Shown in pieces: positions 1 to 8,154 of a stretch of DNA of 64,000 nucleotides. How positions within the stretch are numbered: position 1 is the stretch's first letter; each line of letters begins with the position of its first letter. The DNA comes from Sporomusa silvacetica DSM 10669 (GTDB lineage: Bacteria; Bacillota; Negativicutes; Sporomusales; Sporomusaceae), in contig NZ_LSLK01000057.1 in NCBI RefSeq assembly GCF_002257705.1, forward strand, positions 58,211 to 122,210. Direction: 5' to 3'. Made by a program: the position numbers and the translations under genes. Below the pieces are notes generated by a model. That model was not told where the DNA came from. It saw only the letters and a program-made list of their open reading frames with translations, and did not search any database.

Positions 1-1055
1 TGTTCACAGCGGCGGCCGCTAAGGGAAAAAGCGTTGAACTTGATAGATTGTGCCGTGAAAAAGCGCTTGAAAATTATAAACGGATTCCAGACAACGATAG
101 CTTTTTATTTCTCAATCTTAATACTTCTATCCTTGATGAAGGAGTTGTTGGTTCCGGTCATCTAATAACAGCGGTTAATCAGCTAGGCTTAAAGCCGTCA
201 TCAATCGTTATTGAGGTTATTGAGTCTAAAGTTCATGACATTGAAAACTTAACTCGGTTTAGCAAGCTTTATAAACAATACGGATTTTTAATTGCCTTGG
301 ATGACGTGGGCAGTGATTCATCTAATATGGATAGAATCCTACAAGTTCACCCGGATATTATCAAAATTGACCGCGTACTTATTTGCGATATCAATACCGA
401 TTACTACAAGCAGGAATTATTTAAGGCTTTGGTTTTTGTCGCTAAAAAAACAGGCGCTCTTATCATCGCCGAGGGGGTCGAAACTCACAGCGAAGCCACA
501 ACCAGCCTTGAACTCGGCGCTGACTTTCTGCAAGGCTATTACACTGCTTATCCAGCCCCCTTTCCCAAGCACATAAACAGTGTGAGCGCAAAAACTATGC
601 GTCTTCTGAGCTCAGCATATCGCAGTTCCATAGTAGAAAACATCCGGAATATGTCCTTAAAGAGAAAGTTTTACGAGAAGATCTTAGAAGGGCTTATTGA
701 AAAACTTGCTTGTATCTGCCCTGAACACTTTGAAATGAAACTAAATAAAATTGCAAAAGATCAAACCTGCGTTCAGTGTTACTATATATTAGATATAAAT
801 GGTACCCAGATAACCGAAACCGTCAAAGCGTATTTAAATAACACTGAGAATCGTCACAGAATGTTTCGTCCAGATTGCAAGGGGTCTGACCAATCATTAA
901 AAGATTACTACCTCTATATTCATTCAGGCTTCGAAAGATACATAAGTGAACCCTATATATCCCTTGCTAACGGTCAGCCGTGTCTTACCGGGTCTATACT
1001 TTTTCAAGCTTACAGTGGCAACCCTTATATATTATGCATTGACTTTACTTGCTAA
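1..1055 (+). CDS. EAL-domain cyclic-di-GMP phosphodiesterase, 5' end outside window
   Basis: The reading frame is open from base 3, before any start codon, so the gene enters from the left. Visible EAL-domain pieces are an FTAAAKG...ELDRL segment, the LNLN metal-binding Asn, the VIEVIES glutamate, a DDVGS motif (canonical DDFG, so slightly diverged), KIDR, AEGVE and LQGYY. Most catalytic residues are therefore present; the EAL signature itself would lie left of the window. The last 150 or so residues form a separate domain with YYILDINGTQI and SGFERYISEPY motifs, resembling the C-terminal sensor domain of YkuI-type proteins (inference). Expected role: hydrolysis or sensing of c-di-GMP in the cytoplasm. 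Confidence 0.88.
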   Translation, partial: FTAAAAKGKSVELDRLCREKALENYKRIPDNDSFLFLNLNTSILDEGVVGSGHLITAVNQLGLKPSSIVIEVIESKVHDIENLTRFSKLYKQYGFLIALDDVGSDSSNMDRILQVHPDIIKIDRVLICDINTDYYKQELFKALVFVAKKTGALIIAEGVETHSEATTSLELGADFLQGYYTAYPAPFPKHINSVSAKTMRLLSSAYRSSIVENIRNMSLKRKFYEKILEGLIEKLACICPEHFEMKLNKIAKDQTCVQCYYILDINGTQITETVKAYLNNTENRHRMFRPDCKGSDQSLKDYYLYIHSGFERYISEPYISLANGQPCLTGSILFQAYSGNPYILCIDFTC

Positions 1056-1136
1056 GAAACTAACCTCACCATTTATGTTAAAAAACATACCTTATAGTAG
1101 TATGTTTTCGACAAACTTAGGTGGAGGTAAAGCAAA

Positions 1137-1949
1137 ATGCCCTATGTAAAGGTAGAAAAAGGAGTCAGAATTTTCGTTGAAGATTTGAACCCCGATGGGG
1201 AACAAACAGTTCTCTTCATTCATGGTTGGCCAGCCAATCACAAGATGTTCGAGTATCAATTCAATCAGCTTCCCAAGTGTGGAATTCGCTGCATTGGCGT
1301 AGATATAAGAGGCTTCGGTAAGTCTGATAAACCGTGGGAGGGGTATTCTTATGACAGTTTAGCAGACGACATAAATTGCGTTATTGAAACCCTTGATCTT
1401 GATGACATAACGCTCGTAGGCTTCTCTGTGGGAGGAGCTATAGCAGTTAGATATATGAACCGTTACTCAGGTTACGGTATATCAAAACTTGCCCTGGTAT
1501 CCGCTGCTGTTCCTGTCTTTACTCAGCGCCCAGATTACCCTTACAGCCTTCCTGTTGGGGAGGTTAATAAACTCATCTGTCAAACTTATACTGACCGCCC
1601 CAACATGCTAAGTGAGTTTGGTAAGAAATTTTTCGCAAGTAACATGAGTCCCCAGTTTTTGAATTGGTTCAGTGGGCTGGGGCTAGAAGCATCTGGTCAT
1701 GCAACTGCCAGCCTAGCTATATCACTGCGTGATGAAGATTTACGGAGCGATGTCCAGCAGATATCTGTTCCAACAGCTATTTTTCACGGTATCCATGACC
1801 AGATAGTGGCCTTTGCAAATGCAGAAATAACGCATCAGAATATTAGCGGATCTGTATTAATACCTTTTGAATTTAGCGGCCATGGACTAATCAACGACGA
1901 ACTCGATAAATTCAACTATTGTCTTACTCAGTTCTTATGTATGTCATAA
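1137..1949 (+). CDS. Alpha/beta-fold hydrolase
   Basis: A 270-aa single-domain alpha/beta hydrolase. The oxyanion region is FIHGWPANHKMF (about residues 27-38), the nucleophile elbow is GFSVGG near residue 95, and the likely acid and base are in GIHDQIV and SGHGL near the C-terminus, the usual Ser-Asp-His triad. It resembles the haloperoxidase/esterase group; the substrate cannot be read from sequence. The start follows AGGTGGAGG with good spacing. It stands alone between the EAL gene and a convergent transporter, with a two-way terminator after it. Confidence 0.88.
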   Translation: MPYVKVEKGVRIFVEDLNPDGEQTVLFIHGWPANHKMFEYQFNQLPKCGIRCIGVDIRGFGKSDKPWEGYSYDSLADDINCVIETLDLDDITLVGFSVGGAIAVRYMNRYSGYGISKLALVSAAVPVFTQRPDYPYSLPVGEVNKLICQTYTDRPNMLSEFGKKFFASNMSPQFLNWFSGLGLEASGHATASLAISLRDEDLRSDVQQISVPTAIFHGIHDQIVAFANAEITHQNISGSVLIPFEFSGHGLINDELDKFNYCLTQFLCMS

Positions 1950-2040
1950 AAACTAATAAGCATCGAATAAAGCTGATAAACCTCCCTGTAAAACTTCAAT
2001 ACCTAGCTTTCGAGTTATCTCGGACGCACAATGTATAAAC

Positions 2041-2083
2041 AAAAAGCTCCAAGAGTATTCAGCTCTTGAAGCTTTTTATTTTT
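2041..2083. terminator. Bidirectional intrinsic terminator
   Basis: Hairpin arms AAAAGCTCCAAGAG and CTCTTGAAGCTTTT (one G-U pair in the minus transcript) around a short loop, with T-runs on both sides. It sits between the convergent hydrolase and EamA genes and can serve both. Confidence 0.8.
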
Positions 2084-2095
2084 CCTGAACTAGTT

Positions 2096-3037
2096 TCATA
2101 TACAGCAGCTTTCCTGCCGCTTTGGTGAGCGCACTTTTAGACCAGTCAGCACCATACCAAGCACAACCAGTAGCCCTCCCAACCATTGCTGCCAGCCAGG
2201 TTGCTCGTTTAATAATAGCACCGACAAAATCATCGCCGTGAACGGCATCATACCAGAAAAAGCTGCCGCCACTGCGGCATCACAGCGTTTGATACCAGCA
2301 TACCAGAGAATGAAGGCTAGAGCAGTAACGAATAGACCATACCATACTAATGCTGCCCATCCTACTATACTGAGGGATAGCAGGGCTGCGGCTGGATGTT
2401 CGGTCAGTGCAGGGCCAAGACAGAGCAACAAGGCGATTATTACTACCAGCGTAGTCTGAACAATAGGGTCCAGAACCTGAGCTGAACGCAAAGCAGATTT
2501 TACACTACTGAACCGTGAAAGTACGTTAAATACCGACTCACACATTGCTGCACAAAGCACCAATACATTACCGATTAGGTGTTCTGTGGAAAAGACAATG
2601 TCCGGCGAAAAAAGACCCTGGAGAACTACGATACCAGTAACCGTGCTGATTATGCCAAGAAAGCGTATCCTATCCAACGGTTCTTTCAAAAGCATCCAAG
2701 CAAGCAGCACCGTAGTTGCCGGCGTTGCGCCGGTGAGTATCCCCGCTTCTCCTGCGCTAGTATGCAATAGCCCCTGTAGTAAAAACATCCGGAACAAAAA
2801 GATACCGAACAAGGCTTGGATGAACAAACTAGCCCAATCCCGCTGGGCCATTTGCCAAATGCTTTGCCCAAGCTTTCTCCCGCAAAGCGGCAGCAAACCC
2901 AACAAGGCAAAAAATAAGCTCACGACCGTTATCGTGAAAGTCCCCAGCGTTGCTACAACAAAACGACCGGCTATCACAGAAGTCCCTGCTAAGGTAAAGG
3001 CCCCCAATAAAAAAAGCACACCTGCAAACCGTTCCAT
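2096..3037 (-). CDS. EamA/DMT-family membrane exporter
   Basis: About 313 aa with roughly ten hydrophobic segments arranged as two EamA repeats (for example FLLGAFTLAGTSVIAGRFVV at the start and AGIKRCDAAVAAAFSGMMPF in the second half). The family exports small metabolites such as amino acids across the inner membrane; the substrate is unknown. The start was set at ATG 3037 because GGAGG lies six bases before it; a longer frame beginning at 3055 has no ribosome site. It is divergent from a MocR-type regulator, a common pairing in which the regulator controls the exporter. Confidence 0.85.
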   Translation of the reverse strand: MERFAGVLFLLGAFTLAGTSVIAGRFVVATLGTFTITVVSLFFALLGLLPLCGRKLGQSIWQMAQRDWASLFIQALFGIFLFRMFLLQGLLHTSAGEAGILTGATPATTVLLAWMLLKEPLDRIRFLGIISTVTGIVVLQGLFSPDIVFSTEHLIGNVLVLCAAMCESVFNVLSRFSSVKSALRSAQVLDPIVQTTLVVIIALLLCLGPALTEHPAAALLSLSIVGWAALVWYGLFVTALAFILWYAGIKRCDAAVAAAFSGMMPFTAMILSVLLLNEQPGWQQWLGGLLVVLGMVLTGLKVRSPKRQESCCI

Positions 3038-3064
3038 CCTCATCCTCCAATTCATTTACACAAA

Positions 3065-3092
3065 TTACAATAATTAACTACTATGGTATAAT
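3065..3092 (+). promoter_or_regulatory. Putative promoter of the MocR-type gene
   Basis: TTACAA and TATAAT separated by 16 bases, pointing toward the regulator at 3163. It lies in the 125-bp divergent spacer. Confidence 0.5.
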
Positions 3093-3102
3093 AGTAGCAG
3101 AT

Positions 3103-3153
3103 AAACTGGTCCAGTATTAGAGCCAGTTTAAGGCTGCTTTTATAGAGCCAGTT
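3103..3153. promoter_or_regulatory. Putative MocR operator: dyad plus direct repeat
   Basis: AAACTGG (3103-3109) and CCAGTTT (3123-3129) form a dyad just downstream of the -10. AGAGCCAGTT occurs at 3119-3128 and again at 3144-3153, exactly 25 bp apart. Mixed direct and inverted half-sites are typical of MocR/PdxR operators; assignment to this regulator is inferred from position. Confidence 0.5.
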
Positions 3154-3162
3154 GGAGGATCT

Positions 3163-4563
3163 ATGTGGATAATGAACTTGCAGCGTCACAGTGAAGTTTC
3201 TTTGGCGCGCCAGATTTACCAAGTGTTGCGCGAGCAGATGACAACAGGTCAGCTACATCCTGGTGAACTACTGCCATCCACACGTGAGCTGGCAAAACTA
3301 CTATCTGTATCGCGTAATACTACCTATGAAGCCTATGAGATGTTGTCTGCCGAGGGCTACATTGTAAGCCGCCAGGGTTCCCAAACCCGGGTAGCTACTG
3401 GTCTTCGCCTGGAGAAGCCCGCACCCGCCCTGGAGGATTTGCGAAAGACGGTACAACCTGCCGATACATATTTGGCTGATTTTCGGACAGGTCGGCCTGA
3501 TCTACAACGCTTTCCCCGCAATATGTGGCTCCAGTTGCTGCGCAGGGCTACCGAAAATCTATCTGCTATGCAATGGGGTTATACAGGTCCAGAGGGATTA
3601 CCGGTGTTACGGGAGGAAATTGCGGCCTGGCTACTTAGAAGTAGAGGGCTTACTGTTCATTCCCGTGATATTTTCATTACTGCCGGAGCTACCCAAGCAC
3701 TGCATTTGCTTGCAGGCTTACTAGCTGGAGAAGAACGAGAGATTTTAGTTGAGGATCCCTGTCATATTGGAATGCTGCAGGTATTACACGGAAAAGGGTT
3801 CAAAATCCGGCCTGTATCTGTAGATAACCAGGGTATTCAGACTGAATATCTAACAGGTGATAGGGCCTGTGCGGTATATGTAACCCCTTCACACCAATTT
3901 CCGCTTGGCGGAATTCTACCAGCAGGTCGCCGCGCCGAATTGATACGGTTTGCACGCAATAAAGATCTTTATGTAATAGAAGATGACTATGATAGCGAGT
4001 TCCGCTATAGCGGCACACCTGTAGCACCGCTCTGTTCAATGGATTCGGAGCGCGTTATTTATGTAGGCACTTTCAGTAAAATCCTGTTTCCTGCACTGCG
4101 AATCGGCTATGTGGTACTCCCCCCCCAACTGCACAAACGTTGGTGTCACTTGCGTACCCATGCCGATGTCCAGAATCCTCCGTTCGAACAGGCTGCACTT
4201 GCGGAATATTTACACACCCGCAAGCTGGATCGGCATATTAAGCAGATGCGCCGACTCTATGGGCAACGCCGTCAACTACTTCTCCAAACAGTAGAAGAAA
4301 TATTTGGAAGAACCTGGTTCCCTTGGGGAGATGCTGCCGGCTTACATCTGGTACTGGAATTTCCCGACATGCACTTTGATCATGAATTTGCCCAGCGCTG
4401 CAAAAAATGCGGGATTTATGTCACTCCGGTAGACGATCATAGTATCTGTAAAGGCATCCACTTGGATAAACTAATCTTGGGTTACGGCCACCTGGAGCCA
4501 ACTGAAATCAGACAAGGGCTTTTGTTGCTACAAGAACAATTTCAAAAGGACAGCCGTGATTGA
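3163..4563 (+). CDS. MocR/PdxR-type regulator (GntR HTH fused to aminotransferase fold)
   Basis: 466 aa. Residues about 8-75 are a GntR winged helix (ELLPSTRELAKLLSVSRNTTYEAYEML). The rest is a fold-type I aminotransferase domain with YTGPEGLPVLREEIA, GATQALHL, EDDYDSEFRYSG and the PLP-lysine region YVGTFSKILFPALRIGYV. The family binds PLP as an effector and controls neighbouring genes, often PLP synthesis or transport; here the divergent EamA exporter is the obvious target. GGAGG lies four bases before the chosen ATG, which is tight; an ATG three codons later is possible. Confidence 0.92.
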   Translation: MWIMNLQRHSEVSLARQIYQVLREQMTTGQLHPGELLPSTRELAKLLSVSRNTTYEAYEMLSAEGYIVSRQGSQTRVATGLRLEKPAPALEDLRKTVQPADTYLADFRTGRPDLQRFPRNMWLQLLRRATENLSAMQWGYTGPEGLPVLREEIAAWLLRSRGLTVHSRDIFITAGATQALHLLAGLLAGEEREILVEDPCHIGMLQVLHGKGFKIRPVSVDNQGIQTEYLTGDRACAVYVTPSHQFPLGGILPAGRRAELIRFARNKDLYVIEDDYDSEFRYSGTPVAPLCSMDSERVIYVGTFSKILFPALRIGYVVLPPQLHKRWCHLRTHADVQNPPFEQAALAEYLHTRKLDRHIKQMRRLYGQRRQLLLQTVEEIFGRTWFPWGDAAGLHLVLEFPDMHFDHEFAQRCKKCGIYVTPVDDHSICKGIHLDKLILGYGHLEPTEIRQGLLLLQEQFQKDSRD

Positions 4564-4594
4564 ATCCAACCACAACCAATAGTAGGAGGTAAAA

Positions 4595-4870
4595 ATGAAA
4601 AATATAGAATTAACTAAAGAGGAACAACAACTTGCAGTTGAAAATATAAAAAACTACTTCTTTGCGGAGAAAGAGGAAGTAATTACAGATCTCTCAGCAA
4701 TACTGCTTCTGGATTTTATACTAGAAAACATCGGTCCTTTTATTTACAATCAGGCGATAAAAGATGCCCACTTTTTCATGGGCGAAAAACTTGATGACCT
4801 ATTTAGTCTAGAAAAATCAACTAGGCAAAACAAAATAAGACAACCACAGGACTCCGGCCATAATCGTTAA
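4595..4870 (+). CDS. DUF2164 family protein
   Basis: 91 aa with strong AGGAGGT ribosome site. The first 73 or so residues match the DUF2164 pattern (LTKEEQQLAVENIKNYFF, LLLDFILENIGPFIYNQAI). Function is unknown for the family. The final 17 residues look like an artefact: the DNA from 4817 on encodes, on the other strand, the C-terminus of a decayed permease, so the original stop was probably lost and the gene now reads into that remnant. Confidence 0.8.
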   Translation: MKNIELTKEEQQLAVENIKNYFFAEKEEVITDLSAILLLDFILENIGPFIYNQAIKDAHFFMGEKLDDLFSLEKSTRQNKIRQPQDSGHNR

Positions 4871-4963
4871 TACAGTAAGAGGAAAGCCAACCTTAAAATA
4901 ATCCGGCTTGCCCCGAGTCTTTGGCGACAGCGAAAACAAAAAGCTCTGAGAAAATTCCTCAAG
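4817..4963 (-). pseudogene. C-terminal remnant of an anion/Na+ symporter-type permease
   Basis: The minus strand reads 48 codons to a TGA at 4817-4819. The end, KPDYFKVGFPLTVLTIMAGV followed by a final hydrophobic stretch, looks like the last helix of a DASS/ArsB-type permease. The next frame reads ELFVFAVAKDSG just before this, so a frameshift separates the two parts. No start or full gene is present. Family assignment is by eye. Confidence 0.5.
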
Positions 4964-5093
4964 CTATTGCAAATAAAGATAGTTTAATTTCATCTTCTCA
5001 TGTTTATATTTTTTTACATTTCTGGGATATTTTAAAAGGTGTTCTTGTGTTTATGTAGAAAATTAATGATAGATTATATGTGAGGATTAAATT

Positions 5094-6155
5094 ATGAGAA
5101 TAATAAAAAATTTAGATGAGTTATTTCTAAAAGTTTTTATGTCTAACCCATGTCCTATGGCGATTAGTGAACTAAGCGACGGCACATATATTGAGGTAAA
5201 TGACGCGCTACTTGATACCCTGAGTTACTGTAAAGAAGAGGTTATTGGAAAAACGCCACTGGAATTAGGCATATTTTTGGATAGTATCGATCACAAAAAA
5301 ATGTTGCAGCTACTTAACGCTCACGGGTATTTTAAGAGTTTTGAAACTCTCGTTAGTTGTAAAAATGGCAACATTTTAAATGCAGTATTCAATGGAGAAT
5401 TTATTACTATTGAAGGTAGACCTTATCTATTGACTGTAATGAATAATATCACAGCCAAAAGACATTATGAACAAGAATTCATTCGTCTGGAAAATCTAAA
5501 TTTAATCGGTCAGATGTCAGCAGGAATAAGCCATGAAATTAGAAATCCCATAACAACGGTACGAGGTTTTTTACAGTTTTTTATGAGAAAATCAGCATAT
5601 GCTCATCATCAAGATTATTTCGAACTAATGATAAGTGAATTAGATAAAGCCAATTCGATCATAACAAATTTTTTGTATATAACTGAAAGTGACCCGTTAC
5701 ATTCCCAATATATTGTACAAGATTTAAAGAAGCTGCTTGAACGTATACAACCTTTACTAGCGACTAACGCACTAGAAAAACACAATCGACTGCTATATTA
5801 CATTTCAGACACGCCCGTTATACTTATCAATGAAACGGAAATTCGTCAAATGGTCTTTAATCTTGTTCAAAATGGGTTTGATGCAATGCCTATGGGGGGT
5901 ACTCTTATCCTTAAAACCTTTCGCCAAGATCGTCATGTTGTTTTAGTCGTTCAAGACCACGGTACAGGTATTGATGAAATGATCCTGGATAAGCTTGGCA
6001 CGCCCTTTCTAACTACAAAGGACAATGGTACTGGTTTGGGGTTGGCAGTGTGTTATGGGATAGCCCATCGTCACAACGCAAAAATCAACGTAACCACAAG
6101 CTCGCATGGTACAAGCTTCGAAGTCCACTTCCCCATATATCAGACTGACTCATAA
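5094..6155 (+). CDS. PAS-domain sensor histidine kinase, sporulation-kinase-like
   Basis: 353 aa, no membrane segment, so cytoplasmic. Residues about 12-115 are a PAS domain (FMSNPCPMAISE, YIEVNDALLDTLSY, EEVIGKTPLELGIF). The H-box is MSAGISHEIRNPITTVRGFL near residue 145, the wording seen in Bacillus KinA/KinE-type and related Firmicute kinases. The HATPase part has NLVQNGFDAMP (N box), VQDHGTGIDE (G1) and GTGLGLAVCYGI (G2). No response regulator is adjacent, so it is an orphan, consistent with feeding a phosphorelay to Spo0A; that link is inferred. The Spo0E-like genes at 21 kb would oppose such a relay. Confidence 0.88.
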   Translation: MRIIKNLDELFLKVFMSNPCPMAISELSDGTYIEVNDALLDTLSYCKEEVIGKTPLELGIFLDSIDHKKMLQLLNAHGYFKSFETLVSCKNGNILNAVFNGEFITIEGRPYLLTVMNNITAKRHYEQEFIRLENLNLIGQMSAGISHEIRNPITTVRGFLQFFMRKSAYAHHQDYFELMISELDKANSIITNFLYITESDPLHSQYIVQDLKKLLERIQPLLATNALEKHNRLLYYISDTPVILINETEIRQMVFNLVQNGFDAMPMGGTLILKTFRQDRHVVLVVQDHGTGIDEMILDKLGTPFLTTKDNGTGLGLAVCYGIAHRHNAKINVTTSSHGTSFEVHFPIYQTDS

Positions 6156-6166
6156 AGCTACTCTTT

Positions 6167-6502
6167 TCACACAAACACAAATTGTACCAAGGCCATATAA
6201 ATTATCGTGCCGCCGCCAATACTGAGGAGGGTACTATTTTTCGTTAGATGCAACAGTACAATACAGGCAATTGCCAAAGCCTCTGGAATACCATAGGGAG
6301 TCGATAATGCCGAAACATTTTTTAAGCAATACACAATTAACAGACCAATAGCTGCAAAAGGCAGTACTTTGCCCAAATAAAGAATATATTTTGGGGTTTC
6401 TTTATTGTCCGGAAACAATAGGAACGGCAAAAATCTTGTCAAGATGGTTCCCAGAGTAACTGCCGCAATAATAATCAAGGACTGCTGTATTGTTAGTGTC
6501 AT
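6167..6502 (-). CDS. azlD: AzlD-like branched-chain amino acid export subunit
   Basis: 111 aa with three to four hydrophobic helices and the AzlD signature ILTRFLPFLLFP near residue 20. AzlD is the small partner of AzlC in an exporter of branched-chain amino acids. Its start overlaps the azlC stop by four bases, so translation is probably coupled. It ends 11 bases from the convergent kinase gene. Confidence 0.9.
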   Translation of the reverse strand: MTLTIQQSLIIIAAVTLGTILTRFLPFLLFPDNKETPKYILYLGKVLPFAAIGLLIVYCLKNVSALSTPYGIPEALAIACIVLLHLTKNSTLLSIGGGTIIYMALVQFVFV

Positions 6503-7185
6503 GCTGCCGTTCTCCTTTCCAGGGTCTTTTTACACAGAATCAAAACTAAGACAATGGCTAACATGGCCGGAATAATAAAGTTATTCGATCCAAAGAGTAG
6601 CAAACATACTGTCGAGGTGGCGATACCAATGATAGCCGGGCCATGATATTGTTGTGATTTCCATTGTTCGATGAAAATAACAACAAATAAAGCGGTCATA
6701 ACAAAATCAATACCTTTAGCGTTAAAGTCCACCATTGCCCCTAAAACAACCCCCAAAGCTGAACCGGCTATCCAATACCCATGATCCAGCAGGGTTATAA
6801 AAAACATGAACCAACTCCGGTCTACCCCGTCAGGCGCCTCTGTCGAGCAGAGTATGGAGAAGGTTTCGTCTGTAAGCCCGAAAGCCACATAAGACTTTTT
6901 TCTGCCTATTCCACTGACTCGATTCAGCAAAGAGATGCCATAGAACAAATGCCGGGCATTGACCACCAGCGTTATTATAAATGCATACAGCGGATTGAAG
7001 GCGGTTGTAAGCAGCCCAATGGCCACAAACTGTCCTGCACCCGCATAGATGATGGTACTCATTAAAATAGCCCATCCCAGAGAATACCCTTTACTGCCCA
7101 ACAGTACGCCAAAAGCAGTACCCAAAAATAGGTAACCTGTCAAAACTGGCAGGGTGTGTGGAAAAGCCGCTTTTAGGGCTGTCAT
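6499..7185 (-). CDS. azlC: AzlC-like branched-chain amino acid exporter, large subunit
   Basis: About 228 aa from the chosen start; the sequence opens ALKAAFPHTLPVLTGYLFLG, typical of AzlC, and has five or more membrane helices (for example LGWAILMSTIIYAGAGQFVA). The start at 7185 has AGGAG five bases upstream; an in-frame start at 7230 would overlap the lrp stop and has no clear ribosome site. Order lrp-azlC-azlD on one strand suggests an Lrp-controlled operon that exports excess branched-chain amino acids or analogues. Confidence 0.9.
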   Translation of the reverse strand: MTALKAAFPHTLPVLTGYLFLGTAFGVLLGSKGYSLGWAILMSTIIYAGAGQFVAIGLLTTAFNPLYAFIITLVVNARHLFYGISLLNRVSGIGRKKSYVAFGLTDETFSILCSTEAPDGVDRSWFMFFITLLDHGYWIAGSALGVVLGAMVDFNAKGIDFVMTALFVVIFIEQWKSQQYHGPAIIGIATSTVCLLLFGSNNFIIPAMLAIVLVLILCKKTLERRTAA

Positions 7186-7219
7186 TTTTACTCCTGCTCC
7201 CATTGTTATACCCCCGCTA

Positions 7220-7687
7220 TTATTGTTCAATTGGTAGTGATAAGGTTCTTTTTTCCGTACTCATTACAATACTAGTTTCTACCCGGTTAACTCCCGGTAT
7301 GGCCATCAGGGAATCAATGACAAAGTCCCGGTAAACCTGCATATCTTTGGCAACAATTTTCAAAAGATAGTCATGATTGCCTGTAACGGTATAGCATTCC
7401 AGCACCTGGGGCAATCGATTGATTTCTTCGACAAAAAAAGTGGCCGTTTCGCGATTAAGGGGTGATAAATTTACCAGAATAAACGCCAGAGTTTCCATTC
7501 CCAGCTTTTTTTCATCAATAACGGTTGTGAATTGTTTAATAACGCCTAATTCTTTCAGATTTTTTGTTCTTGCCAAACACGCCGAAGGCGATAACCCAAT
7601 CAATTTGGATAAGTCTAAATTAGATATTGAGGAATCCTTTTGTAAAGCACTCAGAATGGCTTTATCATGGCTATCTAATGTCATCAT
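7220..7687 (-). CDS. Lrp/AsnC-family transcriptional regulator
   Basis: About 155 aa. N-terminal HTH (LSKLIGLSPSACLARTKNLKELGVI) and C-terminal RAM ligand domain (CYTVTGNHDYLLKIVAKDM, followed by GVNRVETSIVMS) are complete. The family senses amino acids; the downstream azlCD suggests branched-chain amino acids as effector. The start at 7687 has GGAGA eight bases upstream; the frame extends to an upstream ATG at 7702 with no better site. The upstream 60 bases are very AT-rich and should hold the promoter. Confidence 0.92.
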   Translation of the reverse strand: MMTLDSHDKAILSALQKDSSISNLDLSKLIGLSPSACLARTKNLKELGVIKQFTTVIDEKKLGMETLAFILVNLSPLNRETATFFVEEINRLPQVLECYTVTGNHDYLLKIVAKDMQVYRDFVIDSLMAIPGVNRVETSIVMSTEKRTLSLPIEQ

Positions 7688-7861
7688 AATATAATTCTCC
7701 ATTTTTATAAAATAACCAAATATTACACTAATATAGTTATATAATGCTATATTTTATATGGCATTGTCAAGTGAACCCGATCAGCAAAGCCGAAGCCGAA
7801 CATTGAACCTTCAGGCGGGAATTTTAACTCATCGACTAAGATAAATCAGGAATAAATTAGC

Positions 7862-7896
7862 AAAAAGCCATAGGCTATTGAGCCTATGGCTTTTTG
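7862..7896. terminator. Strong bidirectional intrinsic terminator
   Basis: A perfect 15-bp stem, AAAAAGCCATAGGCT with AGCCTATGGCTTTTT, and a tiny loop, flanked by T-runs in both senses. On the minus strand it could end the transcript of the gene at 8155 after about 260 bases; on the plus strand it has no annotated gene before it. Confidence 0.8.
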
Positions 7897-7971
7897 CTAA
7901 TTTTATTCTATCCAAGGACCAAGCCGCTCTTAGACTGCCGGGTTAAAACCCACCTAAAGCTTAGGTGAACT

Positions 7972-8133
7972 TTATCCACATACCTGCCATTAGTAGTTAT
8001 CCACAGACAAAATGCTTATATTCATAGCCTTATTAACGCCAGCAAACTCTTTTTCCACAATAACTTCCTGAGTTATCCACATTTTAAGGCGTTTTGTTGA
8101 TAACTCTGTTGATAACTTTGATGTTGTGGATGA
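7972..8133. promoter_or_regulatory. DnaA-box cluster
   Basis: Exact TTATCCACA occurs at 7972-7980, 7997-8005 and 8073-8081. Near-consensus boxes are TTTTCCACA at 8051-8059, TGTTGATAA (TTATCAACA on the other strand) at 8095-8103 and 8107-8115, and TGTGGATGA at 8125-8133. One more exact box is inside the next gene at 8228-8236. Seven boxes in 162 bp is far above chance. There is no dnaA or dnaN nearby, so this is more like a DnaA-titrating or regulatory cluster than the main origin; function is inferred. Confidence 0.7.
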
Positions 8134-8154
8134 ATAAAGAAGCGTGACATTACG

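Larger units (their letters stand above)
7703..8154. other. Intergenic region: AT-rich promoter zone, possible small RNA, terminator, DnaA-box cluster
   Basis: Of the 452 bases, 7703-7760 is AT-rich promoter-like sequence for lrp. 7765-7860 has no gene but could be transcribed on the plus strand into the terminator at 7862-7896. A CACCTAA-AGC-TTAGGTG palindrome lies at 7951-7967. 7972-8133 is packed with DnaA-box-like 9-mers. Confidence 0.6.

Noticed and set aside
4890..4930. Apparent fourth copy of the leader element (20 of 22 bases like GCCAAAGGCTCGGCGCAAGCC)
   Set aside because: It falls in the permease remnant, where the same bases encode protein-like sequence, and it is not before a gene. 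Likely coincidence.
7972..8133. Chromosomal replication origin
   Set aside because: The DnaA boxes alone do not make oriC; the usual neighbours (dnaA, dnaN, rpmH, gidA) are absent. Reported as a DnaA-box cluster instead.
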